This document shows, piece by piece, positions 25,427 to 35,993 of a stretch of DNA of 64,000 nt. Position 1 is the stretch's first letter. Each line of letters starts with the position of its first letter. Below the pieces are notes generated by a model. The model saw only the letters and a list, made by a program, of their open reading frames with translations. It made no database searches and had not been told where the DNA came from. A program made the position numbers and the translations under genes. This DNA is from Phenylobacterium zucineum HLK1. GTDB lineage: Bacteria > Pseudomonadota > Alphaproteobacteria > Caulobacterales > Caulobacteraceae. Location: positions 2,086,001 to 2,150,000 of the forward strand of contig NC_011144.1 of assembly GCF_000017265.1 (NCBI RefSeq). The letters are read 5' to 3'.

Positions 25427-26830
25427 TTGCCCGCCTTCCGGACCTTCGCCGCCGCCGCGGCGCTTTCCGCCGCCCTCGTATCTTCCTTGGGCGCGCCGGC
25501 GCTCGCCGCGCCCAAGGCGGACCCCGCCCTGCACGCCCGGGCGCTGGAGATCCTGACCACCGGCATCGGCTACCGGACGGTGGCGGGCGGCGACCAGGTC
25601 GTCCCCTACGCCGAGTACCTGAAAGGCGTGCTCGTGGCCGGCGGCTTCAAGCCGGAGGAGATCACGATCGAGCCCATGAAGGGCACGGCGTACCTGCTCG
25701 CCCGCTATCCCGGTCAGGACCCGAAGAAGAAGCCGATCGTCATCTCGGGCCATATGGACGTGGTCGAGGCCAAGGCGCAGGACTGGACCCGCGATCCGTT
25801 CAAGCCGGTGGTGGAGAACGGCTGGATCTATGGCCGCGGCGCCGTGGACAACAAGTTCGACGTCTCGATGGTGGTGGCGACCCTGGCCAACCTGCGCCGG
25901 CAGGGCTGGCGGCCCGGCCGCGACGTGATCCTGGCGCTCTCGGGCGACGAGGAGACCACCATGGCCACCACGGCCGCCCTCGCCGAGCGGCTGAAGCACG
26001 CCGAGATGGTGCTGAACTCGGACGGCGGCGGCGGCAGCCTGAAGGACGGCAAGCCCCTGCCCTACGCCCTGCAGGGCGCCGAGAAGACCTACGCCGACTT
26101 CAAGGCGACCTTCACCGACCCCGGCGGCCACTCCAGCCGGCCGACGCCGACCAACCCGATCTACCGGCTGACCAAGGCCCTGGACCGGCTGGCGGCCTAC
26201 CGCTTCCCGACCATGAGCAACGAAATCACCCGCGCGGCGCTGGCCGCCGAGGGCGCGGCGACGCCGGGCCCGATCGGCGAGGCGCTGAAGGCGTTCGCGA
26301 AGAACCCCGAGGACGCCGCGGCGATCGCCACGCTGTCGGCGACGCCCGACTACAATCCCGTCCTGCGGACCACCTGCGTGGCGACCATGGTCGAGGCCGG
26401 CCATGCGCCCAACGCCCTGCCCCAGAAGGCCGAGGCGACGGTGAACTGCCGGATCTTCCCCGGGACCTCGTCCGAGAGCGTGCGCCAGACGCTGATCGAG
26501 GTGATGGCCGAGCCGACGATGACCATCACCCGGGTGGACGACGGCTCCATCGACAGCCCGGCCTCGCCGCTGCGCCCCGACGTGGTGGCGGCGGTGACGA
26601 AGGCGGTGCATGCCCGCTACCCCGGCCTGGCCATCACGCCGTGGCAGGAATCCGGGGCCTCGGACTCCATGCACTTCCGCGCCCAGGGCGTGCCGAGCTA
26701 CGGCGTCTCGGGCCTGTTCATGGAGCAGGGCCAGGCCTTCGCCCACGGGCTGAACGAGAAGGCCCCGGTGGCCGCCATCGACGGCTCGCTGGCGCACTGG
26801 GACTCGCTGCTGCGCGACCTGGCGAAGTAG
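25427..26830 (+). CDS. M20-family metallopeptidase, exported
   Basis: 467 residues from TTG 25427, which has CGGAG 6 nt upstream; an earlier TTG at 25370 would add 19 unlikely residues. A signal peptide ends near PALAAPKA. Metal and catalytic motifs are GHMDVV, RGAVDNKFD and SGDEET, with the dimerisation-domain segment GGHSSRPTPTNPI in the middle. The family hydrolyses dipeptides or N-acyl amino acids with two zinc ions. Probably periplasmic. Confidence 0.9.
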   Translation: MPAFRTFAAAAALSAALVSSLGAPALAAPKADPALHARALEILTTGIGYRTVAGGDQVVPYAEYLKGVLVAGGFKPEEITIEPMKGTAYLLARYPGQDPKKKPIVISGHMDVVEAKAQDWTRDPFKPVVENGWIYGRGAVDNKFDVSMVVATLANLRRQGWRPGRDVILALSGDEETTMATTAALAERLKHAEMVLNSDGGGGSLKDGKPLPYALQGAEKTYADFKATFTDPGGHSSRPTPTNPIYRLTKALDRLAAYRFPTMSNEITRAALAAEGAATPGPIGEALKAFAKNPEDAAAIATLSATPDYNPVLRTTCVATMVEAGHAPNALPQKAEATVNCRIFPGTSSESVRQTLIEVMAEPTMTITRVDDGSIDSPASPLRPDVVAAVTKAVHARYPGLAITPWQESGASDSMHFRAQGVPSYGVSGLFMEQGQAFAHGLNEKAPVAAIDGSLAHWDSLLRDLAK

Positions 26831-26855
26831 CCGCCGGGCCGCGCCGGGCGGGCGC

Positions 26856-28682
26856 CTACTTCGCCCCGGCGATGTAGGCGTCGACGCGCTGCTCCAGGAC
26901 GTCGAGCGGGATGGCGCCCGCCGCCAGCACCACCTCGTGGAAGGCGCGGACGTCGAACTTGTCGCCCAGCGCCGTCTCGGCCTTGCGGCGCAGCTCGGAG
27001 ATGCGCAGCTGGCCCAGCTTGTAGCTGGTCGCCTGGCCGGGGTTGGTGAAGTAGCGGTCGATCTCGCTCTGGATGTCGCGCTCGGAGTTCAGGGTGTTGT
27101 CGCGCATGTACTGCACGGCCTGGTCGCGCGACCACTTCTTGGCGTGGACGCCGGTGTCCAGCACGAGGCGGGCGGCGCGCCAGATCTCGAGCGAGAGGCG
27201 GCCGAAGTCGGCGTAGGGGTCCTGGTAGAAGCCCGCCTCCTTGCCCAGCTTCTCGGCGTAGAGCCCCCAGCCCTCCTGGTAGGCGCCCTGGTAGGCGTAG
27301 CGGCGGAACATCGGCAGGTCCGTCTGCTCCAGGGAGCGGGCGATCTGGAAGTGATGGCCCGGCGCGCCCTCGTGGTAGGCGATCGCCTCCAGCTGCGGCT
27401 TCAGCACCTGGGTCATGTCGGACAGGTTCACGTAGAAGATGCCCGGGCGCGAGCCGTCGGGGGTGCCGGTGTTGTAGAAGGCCACCGAGGCGGTCTTCTC
27501 GCGGAACGGCTCGACCGCGCGGACCTCGAGGGCGCCCTTCGGCAGCACCGAGAACTGCTTGTCCGCCGCGGTCGCCATGTAGTCGGCGATGATCTTCTTG
27601 GCGTCGGCGAGATACTGCTGCTTGCCGGCGTCGGTGTTGGGGTAGCGGAACTTCGCGTCCGTCTTCACGTGGGCGAAGAAGTCGTTCAGCGAGCCCTTGA
27701 AGCCGACCTGGCGCTGGATGGCCTCCATCTCGCCGCGAATCCGAGCGACCTCCGAGAGCCCGATCTGGTGGATCTGGTCGGGGGTCAGGTCGGTGGTCGT
27801 GAAGAAGCGCACCATGTCGGCGTAGAAGGCCTCGCCGTCCGGCAGCGCCCAGACGCCGTTCACGGCGTCGGCCTTGGCCTTCATCCGCTCCAGCGCCGCG
27901 ACATAGCGGGCGTAGCCGCTGCGCCACTCGCCCTTCAGCGCGGCCTCGCCATCCTTCAGCAGGCGGGCCTTGGTCGCCTCGTCGGCCTTGAGCGCGGCGA
28001 CCTTCTTCTTGAAGTCGGCCCAGACGGCGTGGTCGGGGCCGGCGTCGAACGGGGCGCCCTTCGTCTGGTTCTGGGCGTCGGGGATCACCCGGCCGAAGAC
28101 GAAGGCGGGCGGCAGGAAGCCCTTGGCGGTGCGCGCGTCGATGTCGGCGGCGACCTCGCGGGCCACGCGGTCCATGGCCTTCAGGCGCGAGACGTAGGCC
28201 TCGGCGTCGGCCACGGTGTCCACCCGGTGGACGTTGATCAGCATCACGGGCACGCCGTCGAGGGCGCTCCCCGTCGAGCTGACGGCGTAGTTCTGCCAGT
28301 ACCACCTGTCGAACATGCGCTGGTTGGCGACCGACTTCTCGAAGAGGTCGTAGGAGACCTGCGAGGCCGGGCTGAGCTTGGCGCGGTCGAACTCGCGCTT
28401 CATGCGCGCGAGCTGGGCCTCGGACACCGCCAGGGCCTTGTCCTGCCCGGCCTTGGTGTAGTCGCCGAGCTCGCCGTAGCGCTCCTTCAGGCCCAGCTGG
28501 CTGAGCGTCTCGGGGCTGAGCCGGGCGCTCTCCATCCAGGCGTCCTGGAAGAAGGCGGCGAGCCGCGCGTCCTCGGACTGGTTGGCGGCGGCGGCCGGCG
28601 CGGCGGCCGGCTGCTGGGCGTAGGCCGGCGCAGCGGCGAGGACGGCGGCGAGCGCCAGGGCGGAACAGGCGGTGCGGAACAT
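26856..28682 (-). CDS. DUF885-family exported protein
   Basis: 608 residues, the usual length of this alphaproteobacterial family. A clear signal peptide ends AAPAYAQQ. HEGAPGHHFQ near residue 440 resembles a metallopeptidase HExxH-like segment and is the family hallmark. It is probably a periplasmic metal-dependent hydrolase, which is inference because the family is not well characterised. It is convergent with the M20 peptidase and lies 72 nt downstream of the GNAT gene. Confidence 0.88.
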   Translation of the reverse strand: MFRTACSALALAAVLAAAPAYAQQPAAAPAAAANQSEDARLAAFFQDAWMESARLSPETLSQLGLKERYGELGDYTKAGQDKALAVSEAQLARMKREFDRAKLSPASQVSYDLFEKSVANQRMFDRWYWQNYAVSSTGSALDGVPVMLINVHRVDTVADAEAYVSRLKAMDRVAREVAADIDARTAKGFLPPAFVFGRVIPDAQNQTKGAPFDAGPDHAVWADFKKKVAALKADEATKARLLKDGEAALKGEWRSGYARYVAALERMKAKADAVNGVWALPDGEAFYADMVRFFTTTDLTPDQIHQIGLSEVARIRGEMEAIQRQVGFKGSLNDFFAHVKTDAKFRYPNTDAGKQQYLADAKKIIADYMATAADKQFSVLPKGALEVRAVEPFREKTASVAFYNTGTPDGSRPGIFYVNLSDMTQVLKPQLEAIAYHEGAPGHHFQIARSLEQTDLPMFRRYAYQGAYQEGWGLYAEKLGKEAGFYQDPYADFGRLSLEIWRAARLVLDTGVHAKKWSRDQAVQYMRDNTLNSERDIQSEIDRYFTNPGQATSYKLGQLRISELRRKAETALGDKFDVRAFHEVVLAAGAIPLDVLEQRVDAYIAGAK

Positions 28683-28754
28683 GGAGAACCCCCAAGGTTT
28701 GACCGAGGGATAGGGGGCGCCCCTGCCCGGCCCAAATGAAATCTTGGAAAGGCG

Positions 28755-29483
28755 CTATTCCCAGTAGCGGTAGCGCCAGACCGGCTCGAACCCGGCTCTG
28801 CGGTAGAGGCCCCGGGCGGGATTGGCCTCCTCCACCTGCAGGAACATGCGGCGGACCCCGCGGCCGAGCGCCGCCGCGGCGAAGGCGGCCAGGATCGCGC
28901 CGGCGTACCCGCGGCGCCGGCAGGCGGGGAGCGTACGCATGCCGTGCACGCCGGCCCATCCCCGGCCGAAACTGACCGCCCCCACCGCCACGGCGCGGGC
29001 GTCCTCCCGCACCGCGCCATAGAGGGCGTCGGGCGAGCGGGACAGCACCGCCACCCTGTGGACGCCGTCGGCGGGATCGAAGCCTTCGCCCAGGAACACC
29101 GCGCCCCAGGGCTCGTCGGGCCGGCTCAGCAACTCGGCGCACGGCGCCGCGTGGCCGGCCACGGTCGCCGCATCGGCGCGCTCCACCCAGGTCGGCTTGC
29201 CGCCGACGAACCCGCGGGCCTCAAGGGCGGCCCGGACGGGGGCCAGGCCCTCCTCGTCGGCGATGCGGAAGGCGGGCGGCAGACCGCGCGCCTCGTAGGC
29301 GGCGACGATGGCGTCCAGGGCGGCGGGCGTCGCGTCGTGGCTCAGGGGAACGGCCGATCTGGCGCGGCCCACGGTCCCGGCGTCCAGGGGGACCAGCCAG
29401 CCGTCGACCTCCAGCACCTGCGGCGGGGCGACGGCCTCGACCGTGGCCCGCTCGATGGAGGCGACATCGGCCGGGTCGATCAC
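28755..29483 (-). CDS. GNAT-family N-acetyltransferase
   Basis: 242 residues. The C-terminal GNAT fold carries the acetyl-CoA loop [14 protein letters not shown] (about 183-196) and the [21 protein letters not shown] segment typical of motif B. The N-terminal half is a degenerate second GNAT-like region. The substrate is unknown. GTG 29483 overlaps the smpB stop (GTGA). Confidence 0.85.
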   Translation of the reverse strand: MIDPADVASIERATVEAVAPPQVLEVDGWLVPLDAGTVGRARSAVPLSHDATPAALDAIVAAYEARGLPPAFRIADEEGLAPVRAALEARGFVGGKPTWVERADAATVAGHAAPCAELLSRPDEPWGAVFLGEGFDPADGVHRVAVLSRSPDALYGAVREDARAVAVGAVSFGRGWAGVHGMRTLPACRRRGYAGAILAAFAAAALGRGVRRMFLQVEEANPARGLYRRAGFEPVWRYRYWE

Positions 29484-29938
29484 CCCTTGTCCCGCAGCAG
29501 CCGGGCCTTGTCGCGCTGCCAGTCCCGCTCGGCGGCGGTCTCGCGTTTGTCGTGGGTCTTCTTGCCCTTGGCGAGGGAGATCTCGAGCTTCGCCAGCCCC
29601 TTGTCGCTCCAGTAGAGCCTGGTGGGCACGATGGTGCGCCCTTCCCGCTGAACGGCGCCGATCAGCCGGTCGATCTCCTTGCGCTTCAGCAGCAGCTTCC
29701 GCGGGCGGCGGGGCTCGTGGTTGAAGAACGGACCGGCCTGGGCGTAGGGCGGGATGTCGGCGTTGATCAGCACGATCTCGTCGCCCTCCACCGCCGCATA
29801 GCTCTCGGCGATGTTGGCGCGGCCGTTGCGCAGGCTCTTCACCTCCGAGCCGGTCAGCGCGATGCCGGCCTCGAACGTCTGCTCGAGGAAGTAGTCGAAC
29901 CGCGCCCGACGGTTCTCGGCGATGGTCTTGCCGGCCAT
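29480..29938 (-). CDS. smpB: SsrA-binding protein SmpB
   Basis: 152 residues. SmpB binds tmRNA and rescues stalled ribosomes. The signature [22 protein letters not shown] (within residues 27-48), the R-P-R-K-L-L-L segment and the basic C-terminal tail [15 protein letters not shown] are diagnostic. It starts one nucleotide after the dapA stop. The partner tmRNA gene is not in this window. Confidence 0.97.
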   Translation of the reverse strand: MAGKTIAENRRARFDYFLEQTFEAGIALTGSEVKSLRNGRANIAESYAAVEGDEIVLINADIPPYAQAGPFFNHEPRRPRKLLLKRKEIDRLIGAVQREGRTIVPTRLYWSDKGLAKLEISLAKGKKTHDKRETAAERDWQRDKARLLRDKG

Positions 29939-29939
29939 C

Positions 29940-30824
29940 TCAGATCAGGCCCGCGTCCCGCATGGCGGCCAGGACCTCGGCGCGGGCGGCCTCGGAGGCC
30001 GGGGTGATCGGCAGGCGGGTCTCCTCCGAGCACAGGCCCAGATGCGAGAGCGCGAACTTGGTCGGCGCGGGCGAGGCGTCGGCGAACAGCGCCTTGTGCA
30101 GGCGCACCAGGCGGTCCTGCCATTGGAGGGCGGTCGCCCAGTCGCCGGAAAGGGCGGCGTTGTAGAAGTCGGCGCACTGCTCAGGGGCGACGTTGGCGGT
30201 GACCGAGATGCAGCCGTGGCCGCCGTGGGCCATGTAGCCGAGCGCCACCGGGTCGTCGCCCGACAGCATCACCCACTCCTCGCCGCAGTGCAGGCGCTGG
30301 AAGCTGGCGCGGACCAGGTCCGAGGTGGCGTCCTTGATCCCCACGACGTTCGGCAGCTTCGAGAGCCGGACGAGGACGTCGTTGGAGATGTCCACGCTGG
30401 TGCGGGTGGGCACGTTGTAGACCAGGATCGGCAGCTGCACCGCGTCGTTGATCGCCCTGTAGTGGGCGTAGAGCCCCTCCTGGCTGGGGCGGTTGTAGTA
30501 GGGCGTGACCACCAGGGCCGCGTCGGCGCCGACGGTCTTGGCGTGGCGCACCAGCTCGATCGCCTCGGCGGTGGAGTTGGAGCCGGCGCCGGCGACGACC
30601 GGCACCCGGCCGCGGGCCGTCTTCACGCACAGCTCGACGACCCGGCGGTGCTCCTCGTGGGTCAGCGTGGCGGACTCGCCGGTGGTGCCGACGGGCACCA
30701 GGCCGTGGACGCCGCCCGCGATCTGCCGCTCCACCAGGGCGACGAAGGCGTCCTCGTCCACCTGGCCGTTACGGTACGGCGTGACGAGGGCCGGGAGCAC
30801 GCCCCGGAACATGGGATCGATCAT
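29940..30824 (-). CDS. dapA: 4-hydroxy-tetrahydrodipicolinate synthase
   Basis: 294 residues. DapA condenses pyruvate with aspartate semialdehyde in lysine and diaminopimelate synthesis. Schiff-base Lys164 lies in [10 protein letters not shown], Tyr136 in VYNVPTRTS, and Thr47-Thr48 in GTTGES, each 3 residues beyond the E. coli numbering. ATG 30824 has no clear SD. It is divergent from the lytic transglycosylase and heads dapA-smpB-GNAT. Confidence 0.95.
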   Translation of the reverse strand: MIDPMFRGVLPALVTPYRNGQVDEDAFVALVERQIAGGVHGLVPVGTTGESATLTHEEHRRVVELCVKTARGRVPVVAGAGSNSTAEAIELVRHAKTVGADAALVVTPYYNRPSQEGLYAHYRAINDAVQLPILVYNVPTRTSVDISNDVLVRLSKLPNVVGIKDATSDLVRASFQRLHCGEEWVMLSGDDPVALGYMAHGGHGCISVTANVAPEQCADFYNAALSGDWATALQWQDRLVRLHKALFADASPAPTKFALSHLGLCSEETRLPITPASEAARAEVLAAMRDAGLI

Positions 30825-30947
30825 GATGCGCAAAATGCCGTGAAGATGCCGCTTGTTGGGGCGACGTTCAGATTTGGGCGGACAATATGTTGGCGTGGGC
30901 CAAGCCCGCAATGTTGATTCCGTGTCGTTCCAGAGCCGGGGGAGAGG

Positions 30948-33071
30948 TTGGACTCCAAGACCCGCAAAGCGTTCCTCGCCGTGAGCCTCGTCGCGCTCGC
31001 GGCCGCCGTGGCCCGGGCCCAGCCCGCGGACCCCATCGGCGACCTGATCGCCCGCAAGGCCGAGCCTGCGTCCGCGAGAGGACCGGCGAACGCGCCTGCG
31101 AACGTTGATGTGGTGCGCCGCACGGTGGCGGGGCCCGTCTCCGCGCAGGACCAGTCGAACCTCGGGGCCGCCCTGAACGCCGCCAAGCGCGGCGACATCG
31201 CCGGCGGCCGCGCCGCCGTCGCCGCCATCTCGCATCCGGTCGCCCGCCGGGCCGCCACCTGGGCGTTCGTGGACGCCAACGCCGAATCGCTGAGCTTCGC
31301 CGAGGTCGACGCCGCCCGCCGCGACCTCGTGGGCTGGCCCCGCGCCGGCCGCCGCCAGGCCGCCGCCGAGAAGCTGCTGGCCACGTCCGGCAAGTCGCCC
31401 CGGGAGGTCGTCGCCTGGTTCGAAGGGCGCGAGCCCACCACGGCTCACGGCGCCCTGGCCCTCGCCCAGGCGCAGGAGATGCTGGGCCAGAGGCAGGCCG
31501 CCGCCGAGCTGATCCGCCGCTGGTGGCGGGACAAGAGCTTCGAGGCCGACGTCCAGCAGGCGATCCTGACCCGCTTCGCCGGCGTGCTGACGCCCGAGGA
31601 CCATGTCCGCCGCGCCGACATCCTGCTGTACGGACCGCAGGGCCCGGCGGCGCGGGCGATGGTCACCCTGCTGCCCGCCGACCAGCAGGGCCCGGCCCTG
31701 GCGCGCATCGCCCTGCGCTCGGACGCGGCCAACGCCAACGAGCTCTACGCCGCGCTCCTGCCCGAGCAGCAGGTGCAGCCCGGCGTCGCCTTCGAGCGCG
31801 CCGGCTACCTGCGGCGCAAGGGCCTGGACCAGGCGGCGCTGGCGCTGACCGGTTATTTCCCGCGCACCCTCGTCACGAGCGAGCAGGCCGACCGGATCTG
31901 GTATGAGCGCCACCGGCTGACGCTCGCGGGGATCAAGGCGGGCGACTGGCGCGCCGCCTACCAGGCCGCGGCCAACTCCGGCCTGACCGAAGGCTCGGAC
32001 GCCGCCGACGCCGAGTTCTACGCGGGCTGGATCGCGCTCTCGAAGCTGAACGATCCCGCCGCCGCCGCCCGGCACTTCGCCAACCTCGAGAAGATCGGCT
32101 CCTCGCCCATAACCGTGGGCCGAGCCTTCTACTGGCAGGGCCGCGCCGCCGAGGCGCGCCGCGACGCCCGCGCCGCCGAGGACTTCTACGCCCAGGGCGC
32201 GCGGCACCAGACGACCTTCTACGGCCAGCTGGCCGCCGAGAAGCTGGGCCTGCCGCTCACCCTGCCCTCGGACCCGACGCTGACCGACGCCGACCGCGCG
32301 CGGTTCGAGGGCCGCGACGTCGTGCAGGCCGCGCGCCTCTTCGCCGACACCGGCCAGAAGGACCTGTTCCGGGTGTTCGCCCTGCACCTGGACGACGTGG
32401 TCCCCACGACCCAGGAAGCGGCGCTGCTCGTGGACATGATCCGCGGCTACGGCGAGCAGGACACCTCGATGCGGGCGGTGCGGGCGGCGGCCCAGCGCGG
32501 CCTGATCCTGGCCGACCGCGGCTATCCCTACCGCAGCCCGCCGCAGGTGGCCGGCGGCCCCGAACCGGCGCTGGTGCTGGGCATCACCCGCCAGGAGAGC
32601 GGCTTCGACCCGCGGGTGCGCTCGCACGCCGACGCGCGCGGGATGATGCAGCTCCTTCCGGCCACGGCCGCCAGCGTGGCCCGGCGGATTGGGGTGAAGC
32701 ACTCGACCGAGATGCTCTGGGATCCCGAGCACAACATGCAGCTGGGCTCGGCCTTCCTGGGCCAGCTCGTGGACCGGTTCTCGGGCTCGTACCTGATGGC
32801 CGCGGCGGGCTACAACGCCGGCCCCGGCCGGCCGCCCCAGTGGGCCGCCATGTGCGGCGACCCGCGCGCCGGCAGCGTCGATCCCGTGGACTTCATCGAG
32901 TGCATCCCGTTCTCCGAGACGCGGAACTATGTGATGCGGGTGCTGGAGAACATGCAGGTCTACCGGGCCAAGCTGAACGGCGGCCAGGCGCCGATCACCC
33001 TGTCGGGCGACCTGAAGCGCGGCGGCTACGGCTATCCCGCCATGGGGCCGGTGCAGACGGCGAGTCCGTAG
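30948..33071 (+). CDS. Soluble lytic murein transglycosylase
   Basis: 707 residues. A signal peptide ends near AVARAQP. A long alpha-helical superhelix (about 50-510) precedes a C-terminal SLT domain with catalytic Glu in [20 protein letters not shown] (about 543-562), then MMQLLPATA and YNAGPGRP. It resembles E. coli Slt70 and Caulobacter SdpA and should cleave peptidoglycan glycan strands in the periplasm. The start is TTG 30948, directly behind GGGGGAGAGG. It is convergent with the next gene, with only 3 nt between stops. Confidence 0.92.
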   Translation: MDSKTRKAFLAVSLVALAAAVARAQPADPIGDLIARKAEPASARGPANAPANVDVVRRTVAGPVSAQDQSNLGAALNAAKRGDIAGGRAAVAAISHPVARRAATWAFVDANAESLSFAEVDAARRDLVGWPRAGRRQAAAEKLLATSGKSPREVVAWFEGREPTTAHGALALAQAQEMLGQRQAAAELIRRWWRDKSFEADVQQAILTRFAGVLTPEDHVRRADILLYGPQGPAARAMVTLLPADQQGPALARIALRSDAANANELYAALLPEQQVQPGVAFERAGYLRRKGLDQAALALTGYFPRTLVTSEQADRIWYERHRLTLAGIKAGDWRAAYQAAANSGLTEGSDAADAEFYAGWIALSKLNDPAAAARHFANLEKIGSSPITVGRAFYWQGRAAEARRDARAAEDFYAQGARHQTTFYGQLAAEKLGLPLTLPSDPTLTDADRARFEGRDVVQAARLFADTGQKDLFRVFALHLDDVVPTTQEAALLVDMIRGYGEQDTSMRAVRAAAQRGLILADRGYPYRSPPQVAGGPEPALVLGITRQESGFDPRVRSHADARGMMQLLPATAASVARRIGVKHSTEMLWDPEHNMQLGSAFLGQLVDRFSGSYLMAAAGYNAGPGRPPQWAAMCGDPRAGSVDPVDFIECIPFSETRNYVMRVLENMQVYRAKLNGGQAPITLSGDLKRGGYGYPAMGPVQTASP

Positions 33072-33074
33072 GAC

Positions 33075-33443
33075 CTAGGCGGCGGGCTTCGTCCGCAGCC
33101 AGGCGATCGCGAAGAGCACGGCCAGCAGCAGGTCCACCGTGGCGAAGGCCGCCACGGCGCCCGGCGTGCGCCCCTGCATGTAGAGCGGCCAGACCGCGGC
33201 GGGGAAGCTGACCTTCTCGATGACTGCCGCGATCATCGCCGGCCGCAGGCGCGCGGGGTCGCGGCCGATGATCAGGAACAGGACCTGGAAGGCGAGCGTC
33301 ACGCCCGCGAAGCCGTACAGCAGCTCGGGATGGCTGACGGGCCGGCCGGCCTCGCCCATCGCCGCTTCCGCGAAATACATCGGCGCGACCACGACCAGGC
33401 CGTAGATCCCAGCCAGGGTGAACACCCAGCGTGCGAACCTCAT
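33075..33443 (-). CDS. Four-helix membrane protein of unknown function
   Basis: 122 residues with four predicted transmembrane helices (about 5-25, 41-60, 71-90, 98-115). I recognise no named family. It is last in a five-gene set in which every junction overlaps by 4 nt (here ATGA), downstream of an ABC importer ATPase, so co-expression with the importer is likely. Confidence 0.75.
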   Translation of the reverse strand: MRFARWVFTLAGIYGLVVVAPMYFAEAAMGEAGRPVSHPELLYGFAGVTLAFQVLFLIIGRDPARLRPAMIAAVIEKVSFPAAVWPLYMQGRTPGAVAAFATVDLLLAVLFAIAWLRTKPAA

Positions 33444-34207
33444 CGAGGGGCCCCTTCCCGCCTGACCGCCAGCATGGCGCCGTCGGGGGCCAGCTCCAAC
33501 CGGCCCACCAGGCCGAAGGCGCGGGCCAGCACTTCGGGCGTCAGGGCCTGTCCGGCCGGACCCTCGGCGACGACGCGCCCGGCGGCGAGGACCACGAGGC
33601 GGTCGCAGGCGCGGGCCGCCAGCGCCAGGTCGTGCAGGGTGAGGACCACGGCGGCCCCCCGCCCCGCCTCCTCACGGAACAGGTCGAGCGCCAGGAGCTG
33701 GGCGTCGGGATCGAGGCCGGCGGCCGGCTCGTCGGCCACCAGCAGGGGCGCCTCGGTCGCCAGCAGCCGCGCCAGCAGCACCCGGGCCCGCTCGCCGCCG
33801 GACATCTGCAGCACGCCGCGGTCGGCGAGCCCGCCCAGCCCGACACGCGCCAGGGCCGCCTCGGCCCGGTGGCGGGCCTGCGCGGGCGGGGCCAGCGCTG
33901 CGCCGAGGCTGGCCACCCGCCAGGCGCTCATGTTCCAGCCGATGTGCCGGTCCTGCGGCAGGTAGCCGGCCAGGCGCGCACGCTCGGCCTCGGATAGGCG
34001 GGCGACCTCGCGGCCGCAGAGGCTGGCGCGGCCGCGCTCCAGCCGCACTAGGCCCAGGGCCGCGCGCAGCAGCGTGGTCTTGCCCGAGCCGTTGGCGCCG
34101 ACCACCCCCACCACCTCGCCGGCGCGCGCCTCGAGGCCCGCCCCGTCGAGGACGAGGCGGCGGCCGCGGCGGACCGCGGCGTCGTGGAGGGCCAGCGGGA
34201 GGTTCAT
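33440..34207 (-). CDS. ABC transporter ATPase, iron-siderophore/cobalamin (FecE/BtuD) type
   Basis: 255 residues. Walker A VGANGSGKTTLL (about 36-47), Q-loop YLPQDRHIGW, signature MSGGERARVLLARLL near residue 135, Walker B LLVADEPAAGLDP and switch His in LTLHDLALA are complete. It powers the FecCD-type permease encoded immediately upstream. It overlaps both neighbours by ATGA. Confidence 0.92.
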   Translation of the reverse strand: MNLPLALHDAAVRRGRRLVLDGAGLEARAGEVVGVVGANGSGKTTLLRAALGLVRLERGRASLCGREVARLSEAERARLAGYLPQDRHIGWNMSAWRVASLGAALAPPAQARHRAEAALARVGLGGLADRGVLQMSGGERARVLLARLLATEAPLLVADEPAAGLDPDAQLLALDLFREEAGRGAAVVLTLHDLALAARACDRLVVLAAGRVVAEGPAGQALTPEVLARAFGLVGRLELAPDGAMLAVRREGAPR

Positions 34208-35190
34208 CCGCGCCAGCTCCTGGCCGCGCGCCAGGCGATCAGGGCGAACAGCGGCGCGCCGAACAGGGCCGTGACGACGCCCAGCTTCAGCTCGATGTCG
34301 GTGGGAATCAGGCGGGCGGCGAGATCGGCGGCGGCCAGCAGCACCGCCCCCGCCAGCGCCGAGGGCAGCAGCATCCGGCCCGGATCGCCGCCCGCCCCGG
34401 CCCGGACGAGGTGCGGCGCGGCCAGGCCCACGAAGCCGACGATGCCGGCCATGGCCACCGAGGCGCCGGTCAGCAGCGAGGCGCCGGCCACCGCGGCGGC
34501 GCGCAGGCGGGTCATGGGCAGGCCCGAGAGCGCCGCCGCCTCCTCGCCCAGGGTCAGCATGACGAGGCCGCGGGCGGCGTAGAGGCTCAAGGCCCCGCCC
34601 ACCGCCAGGGCCGGGATCTGGCGGGCGATGTCTACCCAGTCGCGATTGGCCACCGAGCCCAGCAGCCAGCCGAACACCTCGGCGAGGGTCACCGGCGAGG
34701 GCGAGAAGTTGAACACCAGCGAGGTCAGCGCGCCGAGGAAGGCCGAGAGCGCGACGCCGAACAGGATCAGGGTCTCGGGTTCGCGGAAGCGGGCGGCCAG
34801 GCCCGTCAGCAGGAGGCCGGTCGCGAGGGCCGCGGCCAGCGCGGCGGCTTCGATGGCGCCCGGGATCGCCGACAGGCCCAGCGAGATGGCGAGCGCCGCC
34901 CCGAGCCCCGCCCCGCCCGAGACCCCGAGCACGCCGGGATCGGCCAGGGGATTGCGCAGGAGGCCCTGCATCACCGCGCCCGCCAGCCCCAGGGCCGCCC
35001 CAACCACCAGGGCCGCGACGGTCCGCGGCAGGCGGATCTCGAACAGCACCACGTGGGGGCCCGAGGCCGGGTCGCGGAACGCCTGGGCGTACTGGGCGCC
35101 GCTGAGCGCCGTCTCGCCCAGCAGCAGGCCGGCGGCGGCGAAGGCAAGGACGCCGGCCGCCAGCGCGAGGTTGAGGACGAGCGGCCTCAC
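34204..35190 (-). CDS. FecCD/BtuC-type ABC permease
   Basis: 328 residues with about ten transmembrane helices. [33 protein letters not shown] (from about residue 47) and the [15 protein letters not shown] segment near residue 238 are diagnostic of the FecCD family that imports siderophores, heme or vitamin B12. GTG 35190 overlaps the upstream stop (GTGA). Confidence 0.92.
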   Translation of the reverse strand: MRPLVLNLALAAGVLAFAAAGLLLGETALSGAQYAQAFRDPASGPHVVLFEIRLPRTVAALVVGAALGLAGAVMQGLLRNPLADPGVLGVSGGAGLGAALAISLGLSAIPGAIEAAALAAALATGLLLTGLAARFREPETLILFGVALSAFLGALTSLVFNFSPSPVTLAEVFGWLLGSVANRDWVDIARQIPALAVGGALSLYAARGLVMLTLGEEAAALSGLPMTRLRAAAVAGASLLTGASVAMAGIVGFVGLAAPHLVRAGAGGDPGRMLLPSALAGAVLLAAADLAARLIPTDIELKLGVVTALFGAPLFALIAWRAARSWRG

Positions 35191-35993
35191 CGGGGCGCCT
35201 CGGCCGCCAGCAGCGCCACGGCCTCGCCCGCGCCCCAGTCGGGACAGCCAAGGAGGGCGCCGGGCAGGCGGGCGACGGCGCGCTCGCGCGCCACCGTCTG
35301 GAGCACCCGATGCCGGCCGATTCCCCAGCTGTCGCCCGAGAGCTGGAACGTGTCGAAAAATCCCAGCACGACGGTCTGGGGCGGCGACAGCGCCAGGCCC
35401 TCGAGCGAGATCGTCTGGAAGCCGGGACGGGTCTCGGCGTTGGTCAGCCCCGCCGCCCGCAGGATGGCGTCGACGAGGGTGCCCGGCCCGGCGGTGACGC
35501 CGCCCGGCGTCATGTAGAGGACCCGCGCCCCGCCCCAGGCGCCGGCGGCGCGGGCGAGCTGGGCGTTCATGCGGGCGATGGCGGCCTCGCCGGCGGCGTG
35601 CCGATCGAGGGCGGCGGCCACGGTGCGCACCGTGCGGCGGATGTCGTCGAAGCCCGTCGCGTCGGGAATCGTGACCACCTGCACGCCGCGCCGCTCCAGC
35701 GCCGCGATCAGCCGGGGCTCGCCGCCCCAATAGCGGACCACCACGTCGGGCCGGGCGGCCAGGACGCTCTCCAGGTCGATGCGGCGCCTGGGCAGGCCGG
35801 GCGCAAGGGCGCGAAGCCGGGAATCGGCGTCGTCGGCCCGGGTCGAGACGCCGACGATGGCGGCGCGCGGGGCCAGACCCATGACGTACTGGTCGGCGCA
35901 GGAATCCAGCGACATCACCCGCGGCGCGGCTTGCCCCTCACCGGGCGACGCCACGGCCAGGGCGAGCGCCGCGCCGGCGGCGGCGAGGCTCAG
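35187..35993 (-). CDS. ABC substrate-binding protein, BtuF/FhuD-like, probable CTG start
   Basis: 268 residues if begun at CTG 35993. The frame has no ATG, GTG or TTG between the tetR stop and GTG 35954. That GTG would delete the hydrophobic stretch [12 protein letters not shown], which looks like a signal peptide core. The CTG overlaps the tetR TGA as CTGA, matching the 4-nt overlaps at every other junction here. The mature part ([20 protein letters not shown], then [14 protein letters not shown]) is a class III periplasmic binding protein for a siderophore, heme or cobalamin. Confidence 0.8.
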   Translation of the reverse strand: MSLAAAGAALALAVASPGEGQAAPRVMSLDSCADQYVMGLAPRAAIVGVSTRADDADSRLRALAPGLPRRRIDLESVLAARPDVVVRYWGGEPRLIAALERRGVQVVTIPDATGFDDIRRTVRTVAAALDRHAAGEAAIARMNAQLARAAGAWGGARVLYMTPGGVTAGPGTLVDAILRAAGLTNAETRPGFQTISLEGLALSPPQTVVLGFFDTFQLSGDSWGIGRHRVLQTVARERAVARLPGALLGCPDWGAGEAVALLAAEAPR